Assembly (NCBI RefSeq): GCF_021155765.1
Contig: NC_060106.1
Span: forward strand, 5,835,501-5,899,500
DNA length: 64,000 nt
Direction of reading: 5' to 3'
Source: Diprion similis
Taxonomy: Eukaryota; Arthropoda; Insecta; Hymenoptera; Diprionidae
Below are positions 51,346 to 63,600 of this stretch, one piece after another. The notes under the pieces are model-generated. The model ran no database searches. It was not told the origin of the DNA and saw only the letters and a program-made list of their open reading frames with translations. Each line of letters opens with the position of its first letter. The first letter of the stretch is position 1. The position numbers were made by a program, and so were the translations under genes.

Positions 51346-52016
51346 AGTCCGCAAGGGAACGTCAGTAATTTCCGGCCCACATCAATAATCTTCATTGTTT
51401 TTCTACTAGTTATCCGTGTATCGTATAATAGTATTAAACGCCTTCCAACGCACCCCCACGACGGGGGGGTTACAGGAGGGTTACAATTCCAGCAAAATAA
51501 ATTACAAAAAAATGTACAGTCGCTCACGCGAAACTTATTGTACGCATTGATTGAAACATAAAAAGCCTAGAAAGTATCGTCTGCCGCCTAAATTCCACGA
51601 CAAAACTCGTCTTCCACCCACGTATGTAAGTACGTGCGACAAAATATTTAAAAAGCTCATACCTGCAAGGATGAAATTGATTGCAATGCTTTATTTTATA
51701 GTAAGAAACTCAAGAATAATAGTCAACCACCTAAACTATACATCGAAAGTACTCTTCCAAGTCCATGAAGCTGCTCCAGGCACGCAGCTACGATGCTGCG
51801 TCTTTACGAGCTGCCTGAAAGACGATCGTTGCTGTTCTACATGTTGACCGACTGTCATGAAGTTTTTTTTTGTTTTACATTTTTTCAGTGAATCAATTTG
51901 AACTTTGGCGGATAGTTATACTAGATCCCCTACCATGAAAATCGAGAGTTAGATATATTAATGAAATTCTATAAAAAGCTTCAAATTAAAACAACAATGC
52001 TTTAGTATGACATTGA

Positions 52017-52602
52017 TCTTCAATATCAGAATTATTGATTTCACCACCGTCTTCTTCGTCTGATTGATCTTGGTCTTGTTCTGTACTTGTTTTTTTACTT
52101 GTAAATATGTGAATATAATAATTTGTTAATGCCTAGATAATTTTTATATAACTTTTAAAATTTTTTCTACTTTATTTACAATACCTAGACTTTCTGCTGA
52201 ATTAATTGTTATGTCATCGATGGATTTAATTGTACAAGTTTATTATCTGATTCATCCCAACCATAGTCAGTAGGATAAAATTCCTTCGGTTACGGGAGAC
52301 AAGCATGCGTCCAAAGATTTTGTAAATTTTCATTTAAACAAAATTTTCTCCCGCTGCCTGTGGTTGGGAAAAGTCAGATAATAAATTTGTTTCTCAATTT
52401 AATCCATCGATGACATAGTAATCAACTCAGAAAAAAATCTAGGTATTATAAATAAAACATACAAAATTATATACATAATATTACATAAATAATTATTTAA
52501 TCATTACTACATTTTTATATTTATATATTTACAGATGAAGAAATAAATACAGAACAAGACAAAGGGGACAATGCTGGAATCAATAATTCTGATATTGAAG
52601 AT
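52017..52602. repeat. Central palindrome with a transposase-tail-like coding remnant
   Basis: TCTTCAATATCAGAATTATT at the left is mirrored by AATAATTCTGATATTGAAGA at the right. The arms close on TGTCATCGATGGATTTAATT and its inverse near 52211 and 52420. The right arm holds a splice-like TTTACAG (ends 52534), then a 32-codon acidic frame to TAG at 52630-52632 (…EINTEQDKGDN…, ending MDECS). The left arm holds a diverged copy on the minus strand with a duplicated acidic EED segment. Read as the last exon of a transposon gene; that is inference. Confidence 0.6.
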
Positions 52603-53208
52603 TTAAATGTAATAATGGATGAATGTTCATAGAATTACCTTTGTCAAACAAGATGAGCACACGTTATACAGCATGCACATTTTAAATATAGAATTCTTTA
52701 AAGTGAAAATCAATAAGTATTTTTTTTTTACCTCAACTCACGACTATTCAATAAAAGAATAGAGTGAAATATTGGGAAAAGACGCTGTAATATCACCTCG
52801 GCTTTCAGATTTCCGCATATTAGTCTGGATTTTCTCGGAATTAATCCTCAACGTCATTGTAAAAGATTGTTTTTCTTATCGTAAATCATTTTATCGAATT
52901 TCATCGATATATTTGAGTCTCGATTTTAACGGTAGAAGATTTAGTACGACTATCCACCAAAGTATAAATTAATATACTGAACAAATATGCAACATAGAAA
53001 AAAAAAAAAAAAAAAAAAAAAAACTTCAATGTAGTCATTCAACTATTTCGAACAACAGTGATCGTCTTTCAGGCAGGACTTGACGATGCAGCTTCATAGG
53101 CTTCGAAGACGACCTTCGTTGAACCTTAGGGCGGTTCAAATAGGGCGTTATTTAAGATTTCGCTCTTCACTAAGGAATAGTTCGAGTAGAAGGGCTGGGC
53201 TGAGGAAA

Positions 53209-53538
53209 ATTAGGTGTGCAAATGAAAAATTCCATTAGTATCGTCAGATCAAATGTCGAAGAATAATTGACACGTATTATTTCTTTTTTTGATTTAACGT
53301 TCCGTAACAAAGATATAGCAGTTTGAAATTGACACGTGACGTCACAATGTTACTAGATATAGATATACTACAATGTAATAAGTGTACAACATTATGACGT
53401 CACGCGGAATTCTACTAGCTGTATCTTTGTTAATAAGCATTGAATTGAAAAAAGAAAAATTACGTGTCAATCATTTTTCGACATTCTATCCGACGATAAG
53501 AATGGAATTTTTCGAAATTTTTTATTTGTACACCTAAT
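53209..53538. mobile_element. Foldback element inserted in the right arm of the palindromic element
   Basis: ATTAGGTGTGCAAATGAAAA at the left pairs with the right end TTTTTTATTTGTACACCTAAT. Matching continues through GTCGAAGAATAATTGACACG and TGACGTCAC to a centre near 53375. No coding frame. Confidence 0.75.
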
Positions 53539-53547
53539 TTCTTACTA

Positions 53548-53928
53548 CCGCCTCAACGACATTGAAATTTCGAAAAAACGCTATCTTAGGGAATTTCAAA
53601 ATTGAGATATCCTTGGATCCTTCAGCGGCTATGTTCAATTTGTATGACGAAACAAAAGTTATCGTAAGACCTGGCATGCATGTGATTTTTTATAGTGCCG
53701 AAAAATCGGCGTCGAAGTTCATTGCAATGTTTAAAAGTTAAAAATATTCTTCATCTAAGAATTTCAGGATAGATGTTTCAGTACTCAAAAAAATCGGACG
53801 CCTCTCAGGACTCGTAAAAACTTCTGTTTCGTCACACAAAACATATCCACCGAAGGATTCAAGGAATATCTCAATTTTGAAGTTCACGAAAATGGGCTTT
53901 TTTCGAAATTCCATCGTCGTTGAGACGG
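53548..53928. mobile_element. Second foldback element abutting the first
   Basis: CCGCCTCAACGACATTGAAA pairs with the inverse of CATCGTCGTTGAGACGG. The arms extend through GATATCCTTGGATCCTTC against GAAGGATTCAAGGAATATC, about 110 bp per arm, with a centre near 53735. Confidence 0.75.
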
Positions 53929-54448
53929 AAGTGAAAAAAAATTTACATCCCAGCTATTGAGCGTTGTCTATTTTTTAGTAAAATAGTGCAAGAATCTCGG
54001 GGAAGACCGAAAACCAAAAGAAAGAACCTTTCTCGAACCACCCTGTGAAATGTATTCTGTAGATGGAAGACTATTATTTTTGTGTTTCTCACTATAAGAA
54101 ATAGCATTCTAATCAATTTTATCCCCGCAGGCATGATTTAAAAAAAAAAAAAAATTTCGCGCTTACTTATGTCGGCAGAAATAGAGTTCGTCGTGGAATT
54201 TGGGCAGAAGACGGTATTTTCTAGGCTTCTTATATTTCAATCAATCCCTTCGATAAGTTTCGCGTATGCGGCTATACATTATTTGGTCAATTTCCTACTG
54301 TAAATTGTAACCCTCCTGCAACCCCCCGTCGTGGGGGTGCGTTTTTAAGGCGCGTATATTACTGTTTTGCGATACACGGATAACTAGTACAAAAAAATGA
54401 AGCCTACGGAAATGGTGTAATGAAATACGTCGTTACCTCCCGGACTAA

Positions 54449-54576
54449 ATCACTCGACCCATCGACCTCTCGAACTCTCGGTCACATGATCCCTGGATCA
54501 CTCGATCTCCCGATCACTGGATCACTCGAGCACTCGGTCACTCGATCACTGGACCACTCAATCACTCGATCAAGCG
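54449..54576. repeat. Degenerate 8-bp (ATCACTCG) array, second site
   Basis: The same GATCACTCG/GATCACTGG units as at 51211-51345 and in the same strand sense, here immediately before MITE copy B. The arrays therefore border the palindromic element on both sides without being inverted. Confidence 0.8.
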
Positions 54577-54959
54577 CAGGATGGCGTCAATTTTACTCAA
54601 AGAAAATTCCCTGACTCTTCCCGTCAAAAACTACAGAATTCCCTGATGTTTCCCCACAAATATTAGGCAATGTTGGGCAGTTTTTATGACCAAAAGTTCC
54701 AGAAGTTGTGCAACTTGAATATATAAATTTGAATCTAAAAAACACATAGTATTGCTTCGTTTCACAAGAATAATTAAAAATCGAACGCGATACCATTTCC
54801 GAGAGTTAGCTCAACTGAATTTACGAAGCATAGCTAAAGATTGAAAAAGATTTGTAAAAACTGTCCGTATTACTTTAGGATCCATAATAATTCCCCGACT
54901 TTTCCCGATAAACGAAACTCCCCGACAATCCGCGGTTTTCCCGGTCTATCGCCACCCTG
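54577..54959. mobile_element. CAGGGTGGCG-ended MITE, copy B
   Basis: 383 bp, starting CAGGATGGCGTC and ending CGCCACCCTG. Direct-orientation relative of copy A: both share AATGTTGGGCAGTTTTTA, GAAGCATAGCT and the CCCGGTTTTCCCGG-type end. Confidence 0.65.
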
Positions 54960-57318
54960 ATTACGAATCGTCGCGCAAATGACGCGTCTGATTCCCGTGA
55001 TTAATCTACGCGCAAAAAGGCGCGGCCGATTAATCCGTCTAAAAAAATCTTAAATGTCTAGGACTTGTCGCAAAATTCTGTAGAAAACCAATTCGCATCT
55101 GCGTCTTTTCGAATCCGACACATTGCGATGCGAATTGTTGTTCCGAGATGCGAGTCAAGTCCGGGAGGGAGGTTGGAGGACATGCATTATTGTGTGGCGT
55201 GACGGTCGGCGGTCCTCTTCGACGCGAAGTCTTCGAGCTCAGCATCTCTCCCCATCTAGCGTACCACGGAACGCGATAGATGGTCCAGAGATGCGTTTTG
55301 CCCAGTCAGACGATCACAGAGATCAATTGAGTGAAGTAATTACAGATAATGACTACATAATTGAATTCAATGAGGATTGAAAAATGGTAGCAAAGTGACA
55401 AGAAATGGGAAATTGAACCTCGTTAAGATTTGAAAGTTTACCAGTAAATAGTTCGGCAACTTTTATATTCGGTCTTTCGCGTATTTCTGGATGAAAATCA
55501 CTGTGATCATTTGACGCTGTGGATTACAAAAATTAATAACATCGCGGTGCATCGCGACCTTCCTACCCTCGCCTGATTCCCAACGGAACCACCCAACGGA
55601 AATGATTAAAAGAAATTCACACGCACATCCACATCAAACCCCGCGACGGATCCCACAACGACCACCTACCTACCCGATTACCTATATTCGCTCTAAACGA
55701 TTCTCCATTTTTTCCAACACACATCATTCATCCTCATTTACGCCGTGGTCACCGTGACTTACTTTTTCATTACCTGTGGGGAGCAAAACGTTTTTGTACC
55801 ATAGTCAGCAAGAGTATTATTTTAGACATTGCTGGCGGACTATCGGTACATCAACCTTTTGTAAAATGGATTAAAAACATCCTGTATGCTTATCAGCATT
55901 TTTCTAAGCGAGCTAAGTCTATGGTTGTTCTATAGTTGCTGGGCATTAAAAAATTCAAATTCAAGATTCAAGATATATCATGCAAGCTGATTACATTACG
56001 TTATGCCAGACTTTGAAACGTTATCAATTAAACAATCGTTGGAATATGTTTAAACCTCAGGTTTATCCACCAATTAAACGACATCATTGTAATTATATAA
56101 TCTGTAACTAAACACAATCTGTTTTCGCGAATGTTGAGTAAGTGATGGTAACCTGTCGCGATGCTCATTCCACTTTCAGCAACGTGCAAAATTTTTAACT
56201 TTGAGTAACTGTCGTAAAATAGGTCAACTCTGATGAAAAAGTAAGAGAAAACGAAATTCATTGACTGAAATTCAAGCACCGTTGAGATCGCGAATGAGCC
56301 TATCCATGCAGCTAAGAAATCGAAGATTTATGTAACAATTGTTACCGCCACGCCACGTGATAAAGGACTCCCAGGGAAATACCCGTAACCTAACACATGC
56401 AAACTCACCAACGTTGCTGAGTAATGGAGAAGTTACTCGGATGTCTCTGCTTCACTCTGAAAGAACGGAAAGGAAATTTTAGTTTTTAGATAAATTATTA
56501 CTGTAGTCTAGTTCCATATTGATTCACCGCGTGTTACGCAATGCCAAAAATTAGATTTCAAATGTAACGCATTGAATTATGAAAAACAATAATTAAAATA
56601 AGTTTTCTTACCTCCTCCGGGTTGCTCCACACTTTACATGTGTGTGTAGTAGCTCTCGTAGCATCTCAGGTTGTACGATGGTGACACACTTCTCACACTA
56701 CAATAAGAATATAATAAATTATTACTCACACCATGTACTTGGATCAGATTTCATGACACCACAGACTGTCTGTGTCAAATGGAGTTTCTTTCATGATATT
56801 CAGTGGTTTCTGATTTATTTGCAAATGAACTTTAGAAATTAATACTAAAGGGCTAATAAAATAAGCATAGATATTGAATAAATGCCTAAAATTAATGAGC
56901 AGCTAAAATAATTTATCATCAAAAAGGGACGTAACAATTAAAAATCATATCCAATATATACCTTTCAGGTTTATTCACTGCATAGCGGATGGTTTAGTTT
57001 TAAGTTTGTTGTCAGAGATCGATTAATTGGGTTGCGTCACTTGGACCATCGTTAAATGTGGTCGATAGTGCTGCGATATAGCTGCATATGTGCCCCTGTA
57101 AACAGGTGAGATATAACATTTTATTAGAACTTGTTTTTCAAAATCAATACACAAGACATTGAAAAATTACTGTTATTTTTGTAAAATATCATGATGGACT
57201 GAATAGCATCAATTTCAACTGACAAATTTCTCAAATTGAAATTAGCCCAAAGGTATAATCAAGAACGATCTTAAATGTGTACCTGTTTTCTGGTCTTCCA
57301 CAAAATCGCTACTTATCC
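54960..57318. other. Low-coding tail of the duplicated unit
   Basis: Contains a plus frame at 55123-55380 of 85 codons without a recognised family, a CTTAC|CTCC donor-like site (minus strand) at 56610 and a polypyrimidine-rich C/A stretch at 55550-55740. No gene could be supported. The sequence recurs at +7119 as far as the window extends. Confidence 0.4.
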
Positions 57319-57664
57319 AGACAAACGGTTTGATTAGCTGAAACAGACAAAAGGTTTGACTAGCTGAAACAGACAAAAGGTACGATTAGCTGAAACAGAC
57401 AAAAGGTTTGATTAGCTGAAACAGACAAAAGGTTTGATTAGCTGAAACAGACAAAAGGTACGATTAGCTGAAACAGACAAAAGGTTTGATTAGCTGAAAC
57501 AGACAAAAGGTTTGATTAGCTGAAACAGACAAAAGGTTTGATTAGCTGAAACAGACAAGAGGTTTGGTTAGCTGAAACAGACAAGATTTCATTAGCTCAA
57601 ATAGATGAAAGGTTTGATTAGCTGAAACAGACGAAAGGTTTCATTAGCTGAAATAGATGAAAGG
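57319..57664. repeat. 26-bp minisatellite array (short copy)
   Basis: About 13 units of the same 26-bp repeat as at 49762-50544. It is preceded by non-repeat sequence ending CGCTACTTATCCAG, and its right end is identical to that of the long array. Compared with copy one, units near 57380 are out of register (GGTACGATT where copy one has GGTTTGACT). Confidence 0.92.
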
Positions 57665-60600
57665 TAAATACTTACGAAAAGATTCTTCACCATCACTATA
57701 CACTCCGCGATTTCCATCCCCGGGGATTGACCGCCGGCTTGCAAATGCCACGCGTTCTCTCAGAACCAAAAAGTATCAAGTCAACGCGCAAAAGGCACGG
57801 TGAATTTGAACTTGAAAACTCAGTTGTTCGTAACGAGATTGATTGAACAGCCGAAAGTTTACTTTTTCACATACTGTTTATGAAATCGTCAAGCTAAAGG
57901 ATCGATCGATTGATTCGCATTATCAAGGTGGCGACAATTTCGCTCAAATATAATTCCTTCACTATATATTTTCTGACTCTTCCCGTCAAAACAATCAGAA
58001 TTGACCGATATTTTACCACGAAACTTAAATTAGGTAATGTTGGGCAGTTTTTACGACCAAAGGCTCTAGAATTTATGCACTTTGAATAAGTAAGTTTGGA
58101 TCTGAAAAACACATTGTATTGCCTTCGTTTCACACGAAGAATTAGAAATTGAACGACCCCATTTTTGAAAGTTAACTCAACTGAATTTAAGAAGCATAGC
58201 TGAAGTTTGAAAACGATTCTTTGAAAACAGCAAGTTTTTCTTCTCTATGCCCAATCATATCTCCCTGACGTTTTCCTGACTTTTCCCGATGAAGTGAATT
58301 CCCGGTTTTCCCGGTCCGACGCCACCCTGACTCGATCACTGGATCACTCGATCTCTCGACCACTCGACCACTGGGTCACTGGATCACTCGGATACGGGGT
58401 TACTATCACTGGATCACACGATCTCTGCGCCACTGGGACCCTCGATACGTTCGATCCCTCGATCAGTCCGCAAGGGAACGTCAGTAATTTCCGGCCCACA
58501 TCAATAATCTTCATTGTTTTTCTACTAGTTATCCGTGTATCGTATAATAGTATTAAACGCCTTCCAACGCACCCCCACGACGGGGGGGTTACAGGAGGGT
58601 TACAATTCCAGCAAAATAAATTACAAAAAAATGTACAGTCGCTCACGCGAAACTTATTGTACGCATTGATTGAAACATAAAAAGCCTAGAAAGTATCGTC
58701 TGCCGCCTAAATTCCACGACAAAACTCGTCTTCCACCCACGTATGTAAGTACGTGCGACAAAATATTTAAAAAGCTCATACCTGCAAGGATGAAATTGAT
58801 TGCAATGCTTTATTTTATAGTAAGAAACTCAAGAATAATAGTCAACCACCTAAACTATACATCGAAAGTACTCTTCCAAGTCCATGAAGCTGCTCCAGGC
58901 ACGCAGCTACGATGCTGCGTCTTTACGAGCTGCCTGAAAGACGATCGTTGCTGTTCTACATGTTGACCGACTGTCATGAAGTTTTTTTTTGTTTTACATT
59001 TTTTCAGTGAATCAATTTGAACTTTGGCGGATAGTTATACTAGATCCCCTACCATGAAAATCGAGAGTTAGATATATTAATGAAATTCTATAAAAAGCTT
59101 CAAATTAAAACAACAATGCTTTAGTATGACATTGATCTTCAATATCAGAATTATTGATTTCACCACCGTCTTCTTCGTCTGATTGATCTTGGTCTTGTTC
59201 TGTACTTGTTTTTTTACTTGTAAATATGTGAATATAATAATTTGTTAATGCCTAGATAATTTTTATATAACTTTTAAAATTTTTTCTACTTTATTTACAA
59301 TACCTAGACTTTCTGCTGAATTAATTGTTATGTCATCGATGGATTTAATTGTACAAGTTTATTATCTGATTCATCCCAACCATAGTCAGTAGGATAAAAT
59401 TCCTTCGGTTACGGGAGACAAGCATGCGTCCAAAGATTTTGTAAATTTTCATTTAAACAAAATTTTCTCCCGCTGCCTGTGGTTGGGAAAAGTCAGATAA
59501 TAAATTTGTTTCTCAATTTAATCCATCGATGACATAGTAATCAACTCAGAAAAAAATCTAGGTATTATAAATAAAACATACAAAATTATATACATAATAT
59601 TACATAAATAATTATTTAATCATTACTACATTTTTATATTTATATATTTACAGATGAAGAAATAAATACAGAACAAGACAAAGGGGACAATGCTGGAATC
59701 AATAATTCTGATATTGAAGATTTAAATGTAATAATGGATGAATGTTCATAGAATTACCTTTGTCAAACAAGATGAGCACACGTTATACAGCATGCACATT
59801 TTAAATATAGAATTCTTTAAAGTGAAAATCAATAAGTATTTTTTTTTTACCTCAACTCACGACTATTCAATAAAAGAATAGAGTGAAATATTGGGAAAAG
59901 ACGCTGTAATATCACCTCGGCTTTCAGATTTCCGCATATTAGTCTGGATTTTCTCGGAATTAATCCTCAACGTCATTGTAAAAGATTGTTTTTCTTATCG
60001 TAAATCATTTTATCGAATTTCATCGATATATTTGAGTCTCGATTTTAACGGTAGAAGATTTAGTACGACTATCCACCAAAGTATAAATTAATATACTGAA
60101 CAAATATGCAACATAGAAAAAAAAAAAAAAAAAAAAAAAAAACTTCAATGTAGTCATTCAACTATTTCGAACAACAGTGATCGTCTTTCAGGCAGGACTT
60201 GACGATGCAGCTTCATAGGCTTCGAAGACGACCTTCGTTGAACCTTAGGGCGGTTCAAATAGGGCGTTATTTAAGATTTCGCTCTTCACTAAGGAATAGT
60301 TCGAGTAGAAGGGCTGGGCTGAGGAAAATTAGGTGTGCAAATGAAAAATTCCATTAGTATCGTCAGATCAAATGTCGAAGAATAATTGACACGTATTATT
60401 TCTTTTTTTGATTTAACGTTCCGTAACAAAGATATAGCAGTTTGAAATTGACACGTGACGTCACAATGTTACTAGATATAGATATACTACAATGTAATAA
60501 GTGTACAACATTATGACGTCACGCGGAATTCTACTTGCTGTATCTTTGTTAATAAGCATTGAATTGAAAAAAGAAAAATTACGTGTCAATCATTTTTCGA

Positions 60601-63600
60601 CATTCTATCCGACGATAAGAATGGAATTTTTCGAAATTTTTTATTTGTACACCTAATTTCTTACTACCGCCTCAACGACATTGAAATTTCGAAAAAACGC
60701 TATCTTAGGGAATTTCAAAATTGAGATATCCTTGGATCCTTCAGCGGCTATGTTCAATTTGTATGACGAAACAAAAGTTATCGTAAGACCTGGCATGCAT
60801 GTGATTTTTTATAGTGCCGAAAAATCGGCGTCGAAGTTCATTGCAATGTTTAAAAGTTAAAAATATTCTTCATCTAAGAATTTCAGGATAGATGTTTCAG
60901 TACTCAAAAAAATCGGACGCCTCTCAGGACTCGTAAAAACTTCTGTTTCGTCACACAAAACATATCCACCGAAGGATTCAAGGAATATCTCAATTTTGAA
61001 GTTCACGAAAATGGGCTTTTTTCGAAATTCCATCGTCGTTGAGACGGAAGTGAAAAAAAATTTACATCCCAGCTATTGAGCGTTGTCTATTTTTTAGTAA
61101 AATAGTGCAAGAATCTCGGGGAAGACCGAAAACCAAAAGAAAGAACCTTTCTCGAACCACCCTGTGAAATGTATTCTGTAGATGGAAGACTATTATTTTT
61201 GTGTTTCTCACTATAAGAAATAGCATTCTAATCAATTTTATCCCCGCAGGCATGATTTAAAAAAAAAAAAAAATTTCGCGCTTACTTATGTCGGCAGAAA
61301 TAGAGTTCGTCGTGGAATTTGGGCAGAAGACGGTATTTTCTAGGCTTCTTATATTTCAATCAATCCCTTCGATAAGTTTCGCGTATGCGGCTATACATTA
61401 TTTGGTCAATTTCCTACTGTAAATTGTAACCCTCCTGCAACCCCCCGTCGTGGGGGTGCGTTTTTAAGGCGCGTATATTACTGTTTTGCGATACACGGAT
61501 AACTAGTACAAAAAAATGAAGCCTACGGAAATGGTGTAATGAAATACGTCGTTACCTCCCGGACTAAATCACTCGACCCATCGACCTCTCGAACTCTCGG
61601 TCACATGATCCCTGGATCACTCGATCTCCCGATCACTGGATCACTCGAGCACTCGGTCACTCGATCACTGGACCACTCAATCACTCGATCAAGCGCAGGA
61701 TGGCGTCAATTTTACTCAAAGAAAATTCCCTGACTCTTCCCGTCAAAAACTACAGAATTCCCTGATGTTTCCCCACAAATATTAGGCAATGTTGGGCAGT
61801 TTTTATGACCAAAAGTTCCAGAAGTTGTGCAACTTGAATATATAAATTTGAATCTAAAAAACACATAGTATTGCTTCGTTTCACAAGAATAATTAAAAAT
61901 CGAACGCGATACCATTTCCGAGAGTTAGCTCAACTGAATTTACGAAGCATAGCTAAAGATTGAAAAAGATTTGTAAAAACTGTCCGTATTACTTTAGGAT
62001 CCATAATAATTCCCCGACTTTTCCCGATAAACGAAACTCCCCGACAATCCGCGGTTTTCCCGGTCTATCGCCACCCTGATTACGAATCGTCGCGCAAATG
62101 ACGCGTCTGATTCCCGTGATTAATCTACGCGCAAAAAGGCGCGGCCGATTAATCCGTCTAAAAAAATCTTAAATGTCTAGGACTTGTCGCAAAATTCTGT
62201 AGAAAACCAATTCGCATCTGCGTCTTTTCGAATCCGACACATTGCGATGCGAATTGTTGTTCCGAGATGCGAGTCAAGTCCGGGAGGGAGGTTGGAGGAC
62301 ATGCATTATTGTGTGGCGTGACGGTCGGCGGTCCTCTTCGACGCGAAGTCTTCGAGCTCAGCATCTCTCCCCATCTAGCGTACCACGGAACGCGATAGAT
62401 GGTCCAGAGATGCGTTTTGCCCAGTCAGACGATCACAGAGATCAATTGAGTGAAGTAATTACAGATAATGACTACATAATTGAATTCAATGAGGATTGAA
62501 AAATGGTAGCAAAGTGACAAGAAATGGGAAATTGAACCTCGTTAAGATTTGAAAGTTTACCAGTAAATAGTTCGGCAACTTTTATATTCGGTCTTTCGCG
62601 TATTTCTGGATGAAAATCACTGTGATCATTTGACGCTGTGGATTACAAAAATTAATAACATCGCGGTGCATCGCGACCTTCCTACCCTCGCCTGATTCCC
62701 AACGGAACCACCCAACGGAAATGATTAAAAGAAATTCACACGCACATCCACATCAAACCCCGCGACGGATCCCACAACGACCACCTACCTACCCGATTAC
62801 CTATATTCGCTCTAAACGATTCTCCATTTTTTCCAACACACATCATTCATCCTCATTTACGCCGTGGTCACCGTGACTTACTTTTTCATTACCTGTGGGG
62901 AGCAAAACGTTTTTGTACCATAGTCAGCAAGAGTATTATTTTAGACATTGCTGGCGGACTATCGGTACATCAACCTTTTGTAAAATGGATTAAAAACATC
63001 CTGTATGCTTATCAGCATTTTTCTAAGCGAGCTAAGTCTATGGTTGTTCTATAGTTGCTGGGCATTAAAAAATTCAAATTCAAGATTCAAGATATATCAT
63101 GCAAGCTGATTACATTACGTTATGCCAGACTTTGAAACGTTATCAATTAAACAATCGTTGGAATATGTTTAAACCTCAGGTTTATCCACCAATTAAACGA
63201 CATCATTGTAATTATATAATCTGTAACTAAACACAATCTGTTTTCGCGAATGTTGAGTAAGTGATGGTAACCTGTCGCGATGCTCATTCCACTTTCAGCA
63301 ACGTGCAAAATTTTTAACTTTGAGTAACTGTCGTAAAATAGGTCAACTCTGATGAAAAAGTAAGAGAAAACGAAATTCATTGACTGAAATTCAAGCACCG
63401 TTGAGATCGCGAATGAGCCTATCCATGCAGCTAAGAAATCGAAGATTTATGTAACAATTGTTACCGCCACGCCACGTGATAAAGGACTCCCAGGGAAATA
63501 CCCGTAACCTAACACATGCAAACTCACCAACGTTGCTGAGTAATGGAGAAGTTACTCGGATGTCTCTGCTTCACTCTGAAAGAACGGAAAGGAAATTTTA

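Larger units (their letters stand above)
51311..54448. mobile_element. Nested palindromic element with 0.4-0.6-kb imperfect inverted arms
   Basis: The left arm (about 51311-51870) is matched in reverse complement by a right arm split into about 53020-53110 and 54020-54448. Clear anchors are CGCACCCCCACGACGGGGGG at about 51450 against CCCCCCGTCGTGGGGGTGCG at about 54322; GATCGTCTTTCAGGCAG near 53060 against CTGCCTGAAAGACGATC near 51815; and GTTATCCGTGTATCG against CGATACACGGATAAC. The split of the right arm is explained by about 0.9 kb of inserted foldback sequence. The middle (52017-52602) is itself a palindrome. No intact transposase frame exists. Confidence 0.75.
50270..57388. repeat. First copy of a 7,119-bp tandem duplication
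   Basis: From within the minisatellite onward, sequence recurs 7,119 bases downstream: every open frame from 50775 to 56842 reappears at +7119. The two copies agree in homopolymer lengths, including a 26-base A run at 52998 and 60117. The only difference I noticed is A at 53417 versus T at 60536. The left edge of continuous identity is within the array, near 50270. The unit holds MITEs, palindromes and a low-coding 2.3-kb tail (54960-57318). Confidence 0.92.

Noticed and set aside
51551-51847. 98-codon frame in the palindromic element, with a mirrored frame at 53943-54134
   Set aside because: Both come from the inverted arms; no transposase motif or catalytic triad is visible.
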